Of a stretch of 64,000 nt of DNA, positions 15,892 to 25,164 are shown one piece after another. Where the stretch lies: the NCBI RefSeq assembly GCF_001718835.1, contig NZ_CP013443.1, positions 868,001 through 932,000 of the forward strand, written 5' to 3'. The notes below the pieces were generated by a model. That model searched no databases. It worked only from the letters and a program-made list of their open reading frames with translations, and was not told the origin of the DNA. A program made the translations under genes and the position numbers. How positions within the stretch are numbered: position 1 is the first letter of the stretch; each line of letters starts with the position of its first letter. The DNA is from Burkholderia cepacia (GTDB lineage: Bacteria > Pseudomonadota > Gammaproteobacteria > Burkholderiales > Burkholderiaceae).

Positions 15892-17025
15892 TTACTTCGC
15901 GAGCAACAGCGTGTTGACGTCGTCCGCGACGTAGTAGAAGCCGTCGCCTTCGGGCGTCATCGCGATGCCGAACAGGTTGCCGTTGCCGGGGGGCGACTGT
16001 GCCTTGTCGGTGTTGATCCAGCGCGCGTAGAGCTGCTTGCCGGCGACCGGATCGATCTCGACGACCTGGCCGTTCTGCGCGTTGGTCGCGAGCAGGTGCC
16101 CGTTCGGTGCGGCCGCGAGCGCGAGCGGGCGGCGCAGGAAACCGTCGGCGGTGACCTGGCGGCCGACGCCCGCGCTGGTGTCGCGCGTGAGCGGGTCGTC
16201 GATCTCGACGATCCGGTTGCCGATCGCGTCCGATACGTACAGCTTCTTCTGGTCGCCGGACAACGCGAGGCCGGTCGGGCCGACCAGGAACACGCCCTTG
16301 TCGGCCTGCGCGCCGAGGCCGCTCGCGACGACCGTTTCCTGCCTGATCGCGGGCGGCTTGCCCGCCGGCACGTCGAGATCGAGGCGCAGCACGGTCGCCT
16401 GCTTGTAGACGGGCGGATTGCCGTCCGCGCCGCCGACGCCGAAGCCGGCCATGCTGACGAACAGCGTCGCGCTGTCGCCGCGGTCGACCACCGCCATGTT
16501 GCCCCACGGGTCGTTGATGTTCGGGGTCGACCACGTCGAGGCGATCCTGCCCTGCGGATCGAGCACGATCAGGCAGCCGGCACCCTTGGTGTTCGTCGTG
16601 CCGTCGTTGCTCGGCGTGCTGCCGACGATCACCCAGCCGGATTTCAGCATCGTCATCGCCGTCGACAGGCCGATGCCGCCCGGGCACGCCTTCAGGTCGC
16701 GCGGGATCGATGCGAACAGGCTCAGTTGCTTCGTCGACGGGCGGTAGTCGACGATCGTGCTGCCGGTACCTTGCAGGTTCGCCGCGTTGTTGAAGTTGTC
16801 GACGAGCACGTCGCCCGCCTGGATCGTGCCGGCCGACACCGGCGCGACCGCGATCGCGTACGGGTTCTGGTCGCCGTTGTCGGGCACCGTGTTGACGAGC
16901 GTGGTGTGACGATGCAGCGTCTCGAGGAAACCTTGCGGCTCGGCGAGTGCGCCGGCGGCGGCCGTCAGTGCGGCGGCGGCCAGTGCGCCCGTCGCGAGGC
17001 GGCGAAGCGGGGCGGATTCGATCAT
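15892..17025 (-). CDS. Exported beta-propeller (NHL/SMP-30-like) protein
   Basis: 377 residues with an N-terminal signal (LATGALAAAALTAAAGALA). Repeated blade-like units such as NPYAIAVAPVSAGTI, GPTGLALSGDQKKLYVSDAIGNRIVEID and RPLALAAAPNGHLLATNAQNGQVVEID are typical of six-bladed NHL propellers. No catalytic signature was recognised. It sits between the porin gene and the DyP peroxidase gene, 11 bp from the latter. A periplasmic scaffold or ligand-binding role is a guess from context. Confidence 0.7.
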   Translation of the reverse strand: MIESAPLRRLATGALAAAALTAAAGALAEPQGFLETLHRHTTLVNTVPDNGDQNPYAIAVAPVSAGTIQAGDVLVDNFNNAANLQGTGSTIVDYRPSTKQLSLFASIPRDLKACPGGIGLSTAMTMLKSGWVIVGSTPSNDGTTNTKGAGCLIVLDPQGRIASTWSTPNINDPWGNMAVVDRGDSATLFVSMAGFGVGGADGNPPVYKQATVLRLDLDVPAGKPPAIRQETVVASGLGAQADKGVFLVGPTGLALSGDQKKLYVSDAIGNRIVEIDDPLTRDTSAGVGRQVTADGFLRRPLALAAAPNGHLLATNAQNGQVVEIDPVAGKQLYARWINTDKAQSPPGNGNLFGIAMTPEGDGFYYVADDVNTLLLAK

Positions 17026-17088
17026 GCGGAGTCTCCTGGGAGGCGCGCCGGCGGCCGGCGCGCGAAAGCGGGATGCAGGGGCGGGCGC

Positions 17089-18555
17089 TCAGAACGTGAT
17101 CGTCGTACGCGCGCCGAGCACGAACGTGTTGCGCAGCGGCTGGGTCGCGTCGCCCGGGTTCTGGCCCGCGCCGGCGTTGAACGTGTACTGCGCGTCGGCC
17201 TGGACGATCCACCACGGGTTCACCTGGTACTGGTAGGTCGCCTCGAGCGTCGTCTCGCGTGTGCGCACGCCGTACGGGCCGTTCGAGAATGCTATCTGGT
17301 CGCGGTCGAGCGACGTCACGTGATTGCCGATCTTGATGTAGGTAACCGCGAGGCCGACGCTGTCGTTGTCGCGGCCTTCGAACGGCGCCTTCAGCACGAT
17401 CCCCGCGTTGGCCGAGAAGCTCACCAGGTTGCGGTCGCCCGGCGCGCCCATCACGCGCGCGAACACGCCGAGGCTGCGCGGGCCGCTCGGATCGGGGCGC
17501 CAGATCATCTGGTCGGCCACCGCGTAGAAGCTGTAGTCGCCGTGGCGCAGCTGCGCGTTGTCGTTCGACGCGGGATCGGCGAGCGACAGCCCGTCGGTGC
17601 CCACGTTCTGGTCCGCGAAGCGGCCGTTGTGATACCAGACGCCGATCTTGTAGGTGCCCGGCAGCCCGTTCGAGCGGCCGGTGTCCATTTCGCCGTCGGA
17701 CGGCTGGTTCAGCGCGTACTGCAGCTCGCCGATATAGAGCGTGCCGTTGTGCAGGTTGAAGTTGGTGCCGCTGAGGTTGTTCGGGTTGTTGCCGAGCGGG
17801 TCGCCGTCGAACACGCCCGCGAGCGCGGTGAGCTTCGGCGTGATCTGCGCGCGCACGCGCACGCCGAGGCCCGCGAGCGGATACGCGGGGCCGCCGTTGG
17901 GCAGGTCGTACGACGGCAGCGCGGGCCAGCCGAACATCGTGTTGACGAACGTGTTCGCATACGTGCTGACCATGAATTCCTGGTCCAGGCTCTGCTGGCC
18001 GATCTTCACGTCGACGCGCTTGTCGAGGAACGACTGCTGGTACCACAGCTCCCACAGGCGCGTCGTGCCCTGCGCCTCGATGCCGCTTGCGGTGTTGAGC
18101 GTGCCGAGGTTGTATTGGCTCAGGTTGGTGCCGTGGATCTGCAGCGCACTGACGTTGAACGTGCCGCCGGCCAGGCCGATCGCCTTCTGCGTGTCGACCG
18201 TCAACGTGGCCGTCGTCAGTCCGTCGTAGGCGCCGCCGCGGTTCAGGCCGCCGCGCAGGTTCGCGAGGTATTCGCTGGTTTCGGTGATCTGCAGCGTCGC
18301 GCCGTACTTGCCGAGCCACGGGCGGATGCCGCCCATGTCGCCGAGCAGGCTCTGGCGCGTCCAGATGCCGGTCCACATGCTGGTCGGCTTCGCCTGGATC
18401 GCCAGGTCGGCCTCGGGGGCCTCCGGCTGCGCGTCGACGGACGCGGCGGCGAACGCGGCGGCGCTGACGAGCGAGCCGCAGACGACGAGGGCCGCGCGCG
18501 CGGCCGGGCGCATCCGCGCGCGGATGCCGTCTCCATTGGACGATGCAAATTTCAT
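17089..18555 (-). CDS. OprB-type carbohydrate-selective porin family protein
   Basis: 488 residues with a signal peptide (AARAALVVCGSLVSAAAFAAA). The mature protein begins with the OprB-family pattern WTRQSLLGDMGGIRPWLGKYGATL and continues with GRF/AQ-rich amphipathic strands. It ends on a Phe after an aromatic strand (FVLGARTTITF), as outer-membrane beta-barrels do. It is the first gene of the leftward operon, next to a Fur-box-like site, so it may pass an iron chelate or other small solute and not sugars. Substrate is inference. The long opposite-strand frame over this region is a shadow. Confidence 0.85.
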   Translation of the reverse strand: MKFASSNGDGIRARMRPAARAALVVCGSLVSAAAFAAASVDAQPEAPEADLAIQAKPTSMWTGIWTRQSLLGDMGGIRPWLGKYGATLQITETSEYLANLRGGLNRGGAYDGLTTATLTVDTQKAIGLAGGTFNVSALQIHGTNLSQYNLGTLNTASGIEAQGTTRLWELWYQQSFLDKRVDVKIGQQSLDQEFMVSTYANTFVNTMFGWPALPSYDLPNGGPAYPLAGLGVRVRAQITPKLTALAGVFDGDPLGNNPNNLSGTNFNLHNGTLYIGELQYALNQPSDGEMDTGRSNGLPGTYKIGVWYHNGRFADQNVGTDGLSLADPASNDNAQLRHGDYSFYAVADQMIWRPDPSGPRSLGVFARVMGAPGDRNLVSFSANAGIVLKAPFEGRDNDSVGLAVTYIKIGNHVTSLDRDQIAFSNGPYGVRTRETTLEATYQYQVNPWWIVQADAQYTFNAGAGQNPGDATQPLRNTFVLGARTTITF

Positions 18556-18695
18556 GTCTAACCCCCTGGTTCCATTTGATCTGGAGTCCTGCTTTTCTGG
18601 CGCTCTCCGAACGCTCGGCGACGGGTGGCCAGGGCATGAAGATGAACGCAACGCGGCGCATCGTAGGAGCCTCAAATGGGAAAGTCAATGTAAAC

Positions 18696-18714
18696 GAGAA
18701 TGATTCGCATTAAA
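18696..18714 (-). promoter_or_regulatory. Fur-box-like operator upstream of the porin-DyP-Fbp operon
   Basis: GAGAATGATTCGCATTAAA matches the 19-bp Fur consensus GATAATGATAATCATTATC at 13 positions, including both AATGAT and CATTA cores. It lies 141 bp upstream of the porin start in an AT-rich patch, where an iron-repressed promoter would be expected. Function is inferred from the match and from the iron genes downstream. Confidence 0.6.
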
Positions 18715-19123
18715 TTACTAAATGTAATTGCCGGTCTTACGGATAGGGCCTGACGCGTGTTTTCAAAGCATCGGAAATGTAAATATCGGCGTAATGAAAC
18801 TGAATGGATGGATCGGTGTCGATGTGTTCGGGGAGGGGGCGGCGCCAGGAGCCGGACGATTCGCGACGCGATCCAGGCAGGGGCGACGTTCGACCGATGA
18901 AATTCGCATCATCGCGCGGCCGGCAAGGTGGGTGGGCAGCGTGTTCGGATACCCCGTGCTTACCCGGTATCCAACAGGGGCGGATCGCCGGCAAGTTGGC
19001 GTGAAGGCGCCGCGACGAGTCTGGAGATTTTTTGCAAGTATATGTTTTTAAATCATATTTTTTGGGTTTTGCGGTGCGCTTCGGGCCGTTCGGAAGCACG
19101 TAAAAATCGTGCTTCCCCCCTTC
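18715..19123. other. Intergenic region between the iron operon and groES
   Basis: About 400 bp between divergent operons. Short frames here have no ribosome-binding sites or recognisable products, so I see no gene. The AT-rich part near 19,030-19,060 and the promoter elements listed next belong to groESL control. Confidence 0.5.
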
Positions 19124-19152
19124 TTGAATTTGTCAAAACCCGTCCATATAAT
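19124..19152 (+). promoter_or_regulatory. Sigma70-type promoter of groESL
   Basis: -35 TTGAAT (19124-19129), exactly 17 bp spacer, -10 TATAAT (19147-19152). The last base of the -10 is the first base of the CIRCE operator, so HrcA binding would block RNA polymerase. Confidence 0.8.
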
Positions 19153-19178
19153 TAGCACTCGCTGCACGAGAGTGCTAA
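19152..19178. promoter_or_regulatory. CIRCE operator (HrcA binding site)
   Basis: Perfect CIRCE: TTAGCACTC (19152-19160), nine-base spacer, GAGTGCTAA (19170-19178). It overlaps the groESL promoter start region, so groESL should be repressed by HrcA and induced by heat or protein misfolding. Confidence 0.95.
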
Positions 19179-19251
19179 CAATTCTCTGCCGGGTGACAAG
19201 CCGGGCAGATTCCCTAAGCGTTCTTCAATCTCAGTCAAGAGAGGAGTGAAT

Positions 19252-19545
19252 ATGAACCTTCGTCCTTTGCACGATCGCGTGATCGTCAAGCGCCTGGATC
19301 AGGAAACCAAGACCGCCTCGGGCATCGTGATCCCCGACGCCGCTGCTGAAAAGCCGGACCAGGGCGAAGTCCTGGCCGTCGGCCCGGGCAAGCGTGACGA
19401 CAAGGGCGCGCCGATCGCGCTCGACGTGAAGGTCGGCGATCGCGTCCTGTTCGGCAAGTACGCAGGCCAGACCGTGAAGGTCGACGGCAACGAACTGCTG
19501 GTCATGCGCGAAGAAGACATCATGGCCGTGGTCAACGCCAAGTAA
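19252..19545 (+). CDS. groES: Co-chaperonin GroES (Hsp10)
   Basis: 97 residues, MNLRPLHDRVIVKR..., with the mobile-loop region ETKTASGIVIPDAAAEKP and the C-terminal EEDIMAVVNAK. It forms the heptameric lid of the GroEL chamber. I chose the ATG at 19252 over the in-frame GTG at 19246 because the family starts MNLRPLHDR and the ribosome-binding site GAGAGGAG lies at the right distance. It is transcribed with groEL, 46 bp downstream, from the CIRCE-controlled promoter. Confidence 0.98.
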   Translation: MNLRPLHDRVIVKRLDQETKTASGIVIPDAAAEKPDQGEVLAVGPGKRDDKGAPIALDVKVGDRVLFGKYAGQTVKVDGNELLVMREEDIMAVVNAK

Positions 19546-19591
19546 GCGTCCACCGACGGTACATATTCCCAAGAATTCAAGGAGTTAGAAG

Positions 19592-21232
<1,641 letters not shown>

Positions 21233-21290
21233 TCGACTTCGGTCGATGGTGTCCGGAGCGCGCAGCGATGCGCGTTCCAGCCAAAAGAAA

Positions 21291-21317
21291 AGACCCGCAG
21301 CGATGCGGGTCTTTTTT
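21291..21317 (+). terminator. Rho-independent terminator of groESL
   Basis: AGACCCGCA (21291-21299), loop GCGA, TGCGGGTCT (21304-21312), then a T-run. The T-run is followed within a few bases by the 5' end of a group II intron remnant. Confidence 0.92.
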
Positions 21318-22020
21318 GTTGTGCGCCCAGCATGGGCGCACTCCTGCGGGTGTAAGTCCCGCCATGAGCTGGTCACGGCGAATGAAGTGAAGCGCAACTG
21401 CACGAGGGCGACCGAATGTGGGGAGGAAGCGTGGAGCGTAAATCGCGAGCCGATGGACAAGAACTGCATAGAAGGCGCTGCCGAGCAGGGCGAGCGGGCA
21501 ACAAACCGCGAAGCTCTTGTGACCAAGGCGCGGCGGCGTAAATGCAGCGGTTGTGCGATGAAGGAGTGCGTTCTTACCTGGGGAGGCCTCGCCTCATGCC
21601 TGAAAGGGCAACGACGTCGAGTCGGAGCGAGGAGTCAGCAGAGGCCATAGTAGTTGGGCGGTGTGGCTGGGAAAGCTAAAGCTGCCGGCGAAGGGCCGAA
21701 GGGATGGGAGGGGGAGCCCTCTGGTTATCGGAAGTGAAGCGCCTCAGATGTTCGCGAGAGCGAAGCTCGCCGGTCAGGTGGATAGGGTGAAGCCCGACAG
21801 GCCCCGGCAGCGAGGAATCAGTTCCGCCGAACCGGACCACGGCAAGCCTGGGCGTCGGGTCGGGAGCAACACAAGCCTGACGACCTCAACCATTCCAACC
21901 GCCTGGTGCGGACCCGCATGCCAGGTGGTAATGGAATGGACGCCCCCGTCCGAAGCGGCATTGCCGTGTCAAAGTGGTGAGGCTGTCGAAACACCACCTT
22001 CACCGGAGGAGGGCGTCACC

Positions 22021-23058
22021 ATGAACGTTACTACGATCGGCATTGACCTCGCCAAGGACATCTTCCAGGTCCACGGTGTGAACGAGCACGGCAAGCCGAT
22101 ATTGAGGAAGCAACTGAAACGGCACCAGATAGTCGCGTTCTTTGCGAACCTTCCAGGGTGCCTCATCGGCATGGAAGCCTGCGCCAGCGCCCACTTCTGG
22201 GCACGCAAGCTGCAGACGCTCGGCCATACGGTGAGGCTCATGGCTCCCCAGTTCGTTAAACCCTATGTGAAGACGAACAAGAACGACGTTGCCGATGCCG
22301 AAGCGATCTGCGAAGCGGTGGCGCGACCCAACATGCGGTTTGTGCCCATCAAGAACGTCGATCAACAGGCGGTTCTTGCATTGCACCGAGCCCGCCAAGG
22401 GTTCGTTCGGGCGCGTACCGCGCAGGCCAATCAGATCCGCGGGCTGCTGGGGGAATTCGGTTTGGTGATGCCGCGGGGGATCACCAGCATTGCCCAGCAC
22501 GTACCTCAGCTCATCGAAGACGCCAGCAATGAACTGCCGGGGTCATTCCGTCTGTTGATACAGCGCTTGACGGACCACTTGAAGGAGCTTGACCGGCAGG
22601 TCGCAGAGATCGAGACGCAGATCAAGGCGTGGCATCACGCGAGCGACGCCAGTCGCCGACTGGCAGAGATTCCCGGCATCGGCCCGATTACGGCCAGCGC
22701 TCTGGTTGCCTCGATCGGCGACGGCAAGTGCTTCAGCAATGCCCGGCAACTGGCGGCGTGGTTAGGTCTGGTACCCAGACAGCATTCGAGCGGAGGCAGG
22801 CCGACGCTGCTGGGTATCAGCAAGCACGGCGATACCTACCTGCGGACACTGATGGTGCACGGCGCGCGGGCTGTCGTTCGCTATTGCGCCAACAAGGACG
22901 ATGCGTTCTCGGGCTGGCTTCATCGCTTGCTCACGCGCCGGCACAAGAACGTCGCCGTGGTGGCAGTGGCGAATAGGAACGCCCGGATTGCCTGGGCGCT
23001 GCTCACGCAAGGCACTGCGTTCCGATCGGATTACGCGCCGTCCGTGGCCGCTGCGTAA
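22021..23058 (+). CDS. IS110-family transposase/recombinase
   Basis: 345 residues with both domains of the family. The N-terminal RuvC-like DEDD domain has the Asp in TIGIDLAKDIF (about 5-15), Glu in GMEACASAHFW, and DVADAEAIC. The C-terminal Transposase_20 domain has IPGIGPITASALVASIG and the serine-bearing SSGGRPTLLGISKHGD. IS110 enzymes recombine DNA under guidance of a bridge RNA made from the element's own non-coding end. The ATG at 22021 follows GGAGGAGGG. The gene appears intact, so the element may still be active. Its flanking DNA belongs to a group II intron remnant. Confidence 0.93.
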   Translation: MNVTTIGIDLAKDIFQVHGVNEHGKPILRKQLKRHQIVAFFANLPGCLIGMEACASAHFWARKLQTLGHTVRLMAPQFVKPYVKTNKNDVADAEAICEAVARPNMRFVPIKNVDQQAVLALHRARQGFVRARTAQANQIRGLLGEFGLVMPRGITSIAQHVPQLIEDASNELPGSFRLLIQRLTDHLKELDRQVAEIETQIKAWHHASDASRRLAEIPGIGPITASALVASIGDGKCFSNARQLAAWLGLVPRQHSSGGRPTLLGISKHGDTYLRTLMVHGARAVVRYCANKDDAFSGWLHRLLTRRHKNVAVVAVANRNARIAWALLTQGTAFRSDYAPSVAAA

Positions 23059-23324
23059 TCCGATCGGGTTCGGTTAAGGCTCTCCCAGGAGGTTGCTTGG
23101 GCAATCGTGACGTGATGGCAAGACAGGTTGGACCGGGATCGGAATACTCTGCCCTCCCACAGGCGCTTCGAGCGCGAGGTGGTGATTAGAGTCCGATCAG
23201 CTGATTCCATCAGGGACAGAGGCGTCTCGCTAGCCTCCTGAACAGTCCGGATGTATGGCCGCAATCTCAATCTATCTGCCGATCGTGTACGGCTGCCTTG
23301 CAAAACGGAGGCGTCCATGTATGT

Positions 23325-23366
23325 GGGAGGGGACCGGTCAGATTACCTGACCGCCCCTATCCCGAT
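23325..23366 (+). ncRNA. Group II intron domain VI and 3' splice end
   Basis: Stem arms GGGA/GGGG/CGGTCAG (23325-23341) pair with CTGACCG/CCCC/TCCC (23347-23363) around the loop ATTAC. An unpaired A at 23359 lies seven bases before the last base, the classic branch-point position, and the intron ends in GAT. An imperfect domain-V-like hairpin precedes it at about 23285-23323. Confidence 0.6.
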
Positions 23367-23420
23367 TGCGCCATGGCGGGCGGAATCGGAAGCCCGACGG
23401 CCAAGACGAGGCTTCCCCGT

Positions 23421-23861
23421 CTACTTCAACGGCAAGCCAGATACCGCGTCGCGTAGTTGATCGGCTCGTCTATTGTTGAGTTCCGCGACGCAGGCCAAAC
23501 GCTGCATTTCGAGAGCGTTGCCGATTGCACCACCACCCAAAGACGAAGCAAATGCGCATTGTGCTTCGCGATATTTGGCAAATGCCTTTTTTGAAGCGAC
23601 AAACCTTGCCTTCGTAATTCGGATGTACTTGGAGTCTTCATCCCATCTGTCGAACAAATTCTCTGCCTTGTCTTCGGCATGCTTCAAATTGGCTTCACTG
23701 TCTTGCCGTTTCTTCTGCAAACATTCCTTTACACCGGTTATTTCGTATGAGCATTCGGCGCGAAGCTCTCGCTCACTCGGAATGACGCTATTTGGTGCGG
23801 CGAAGGAATCCGGCGGTAAGGACGCTGCTGTTGCAAAGGCTATGAGCACTATTGTTCGCAT
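23421..23861 (-). CDS. LprI-family (DUF1311) secreted protein
   Basis: 146 residues with a signal peptide (MRTIVLIAFATAASLPPDSFA). The mature part has four Cys and the LprI/DUF1311 pattern, ending CVAELNNRRADQLRDAV. The middle part reads KYREAQCAFASSLGGGA. The family is named for a mycobacterial lysozyme inhibitor, and many members are periplasmic. It is the last gene of a leftward set that includes a peptidoglycan amidase, so an inhibitor or immunity role is plausible but unproven. Its start overlaps the end of the preceding short frame by 13 bp. Confidence 0.75.
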   Translation of the reverse strand: MRTIVLIAFATAASLPPDSFAAPNSVIPSERELRAECSYEITGVKECLQKKRQDSEANLKHAEDKAENLFDRWDEDSKYIRITKARFVASKKAFAKYREAQCAFASSLGGGAIGNALEMQRLACVAELNNRRADQLRDAVSGLPLK

Positions 23862-24079
23862 GTTGCAGCCTTTCCTTGACGAAGCGCGAGCAATACATAG
23901 TCGAGTTTCGTAGCGTAATTGGGATCGCCGCCCCCGTTATAGCGCTGTGCGATCGATGTCGTGGATATGGATCTCCAGCTTGTGATGACACGTTGAACCG
24001 ATGCTTTCTGGCACTTCAATACTTGCCCCGGTCGCAGAACGGCAGTCGTCGGGTTGAGCTTCTTCAGCGCGTAGCCCAT
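23849..24079 (-). CDS. Short hypothetical protein in the amidase gene set
   Basis: About 75 residues from an internal ATG (MGYALKKLNPTTAV...) near 24077. The frame stays open upstream to a GTG at 24103 that overlaps the preceding gene's stop. LKKLNPTTAVLRPGQVLKC has a LysM-like ring, and QRYNGGGDPNYATKLDYV near the end resembles motifs in lysozyme-like peptidoglycan hydrolases. Neither is enough to assign a function. It could be an intact small protein or the tail of a gene cut by frameshift, since it abuts the upstream secreted protein in another frame. Confidence 0.4.
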   Translation of the reverse strand: MGYALKKLNPTTAVLRPGQVLKCQKASVQRVITSWRSISTTSIAQRYNGGGDPNYATKLDYVLLALRQGKAATCEQ

Positions 24080-24081
24080 CT

Positions 24082-24531
24082 TCAGAAACCCGGCAGATAG
24101 CACGACGCTTCGTCATCTGCGTCATGAAGCCCATAGCTGCACGCAAACGGATCGTGCCAGCCGTTGTGACGACCGTTATAGAGATAGACCGTGTTTTCGC
24201 TCGATGCCCAGGTCAGTGACGCCGTGCCGCTGGAGTAGATGTGCCATTTGCCTGAGCTGCCGTCCGGAAAGGACACGGTGCCGCTCGCACGGCAGGGCGA
24301 ATAGTAATCGTGTGCGACAAACTTGCCGTCAATCGGCGCGGCTCTGGAAAAGAACCGCTTCAGCTGTGGAACGGTCGGTGTGAATTTCTTGCATGCTTCC
24401 CTGGTCAGCAGGTCATGCCTGTCAGAGGACTCGCCGGATTCAGTAATCGTCACGGCGCTGACTTCTCGAGCGTGGCAAATGGACAGGGGGACGCACAAGG
24501 CGACGACGGCGACATATCCATGCAAAATCAT
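24082..24531 (-). CDS. Secreted hypothetical protein next to the amidase gene (possible immunity protein)
   Basis: 149 residues with a signal peptide (MILHGYVAVVALCVPLSICHA), so it should enter the periplasm. The mature part is a compact beta-rich protein (GTVSFPDGSSGKWHIYSSGTASLTW) with Cys residues near both ends and a C-terminal DADDEASCYLPGF. No family was recognised. The start lies 4 bp after the stop codon of the amidase gene, the usual spacing of effector/immunity pairs. A periplasmic protein encoded directly behind a type VI-linked peptidoglycan hydrolase is a good immunity candidate; this is inference from position and signal peptide. Confidence 0.6.
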   Translation of the reverse strand: MILHGYVAVVALCVPLSICHAREVSAVTITESGESSDRHDLLTREACKKFTPTVPQLKRFFSRAAPIDGKFVAHDYYSPCRASGTVSFPDGSSGKWHIYSSGTASLTWASSENTVYLYNGRHNGWHDPFACSYGLHDADDEASCYLPGF

Positions 24532-24535
24532 TTCG

Positions 24536-25150
24536 TCACTCCCATCTTGCCGTGCTTGCCTCGGTCGCGTTTTTGCGACCGACTTCCGGATGCCGATATA
24601 CCTCGCTCATCTGGACGTCCAGCGTTTCGGACAATTCCCGTATCAACCATCTGAGAGATGCATTTTGTTCGTCGGTTGCGCTCTCGTAAACAGGTTCGCC
24701 GGTCTTCTCGTCCATGTAGTACATACCGACCAGCTCGATTCCGATCGAGTCCGAATTCGACGGGTAGCGGTCCGGAAATGTTTTTCGGGACTCATGACGA
24801 TGAAATGCCGTGGGACCTGCTTTGTATGCTCGTCTTGCTGCCTGGAGGTCGGTTGGAGAGCACTTCAGGGTCCTGATGCAGCGGGACTGCAATTTGCCAA
24901 CATGATTGGTAATTCTGCTCAAGGATGCAGTTTGATAAATGGTCCCATCTTTGTCGATCAGGAAGTGTGCGCCATTGGGTATGTGCGTGTTATTGCTGTA
25001 GCTATTGAAGGTACTCGAAGTTGTCGTTCCTCCCGTCTGATGAACAACAATTCCATTGATTTTCTCCATTGGTCCTCGCTCAATGGACGGGAAGATCTTT
25101 ACGATGACGCGCTCGGCATCCACGTGGCCTTGCTTCGAAATAAACAGCAT
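24536..25150 (-). CDS. N-acetylmuramoyl-L-alanine amidase (Amidase_2/PGRP fold), putative type VI effector
   Basis: 204 residues. The AmpD/T7-lysozyme-type core is visible: GIVVHQTGG (about 33-41, first zinc His), GAHFLIDKDGTIYQT, SDSIGIELVG and EVYRHPEVGRKNATEAS near the C-terminus (second His and a Lys). It would cut the amide bond between MurNAc and the stem peptide. There is no signal peptide, so delivery by another route is needed. The hcp remnant 15 bp upstream points to type VI secretion. I chose the ATG at 25150 for its ribosome-binding site CGGAG. The third zinc ligand is not obvious in this sequence. Confidence 0.8.
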   Translation of the reverse strand: MLFISKQGHVDAERVIVKIFPSIERGPMEKINGIVVHQTGGTTTSSTFNSYSNNTHIPNGAHFLIDKDGTIYQTASLSRITNHVGKLQSRCIRTLKCSPTDLQAARRAYKAGPTAFHRHESRKTFPDRYPSNSDSIGIELVGMYYMDEKTGEPVYESATDEQNASLRWLIRELSETLDVQMSEVYRHPEVGRKNATEASTARWE

Positions 25151-25164
25151 GATTTCTCCGATTT

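Larger units (their letters stand above)
21321..23366 (+). mobile_element. Group II intron remnant, interrupted by an IS110-family gene
   Basis: The 5' end GTGCGCCCAGC forms a hairpin with TGGGCGC, then GCGGGTGTAAGTCCCGC follows, as in bacterial group II intron domain I. Near 21640 lies GTCAGCAGAGGCCATAGTAG, as often found just ahead of intron-encoded protein genes. The 3' end has a domain VI stem with a bulged A and ends in GAT. No reverse transcriptase frame remains; an IS110-family transposase occupies the middle. Insertion directly behind the groEL terminator fits the target preference of class C introns. Boundaries were read by eye; the IS ends within it are not defined, because IS110 elements lack inverted repeats. 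Confidence 0.65.

Noticed and set aside
15844..18561. 905-codon forward-strand frame over the DyP, propeller and porin genes
   Set aside because: Arg/Val-rich, no domains, exactly antisense to three genes with clear signal peptides and families; a GC-driven shadow.
18737..19099. 120-codon reverse frame upstream of groES
   Set aside because: It starts in the promoter region, has no ribosome-binding site or recognisable motifs, and the region is regulatory.
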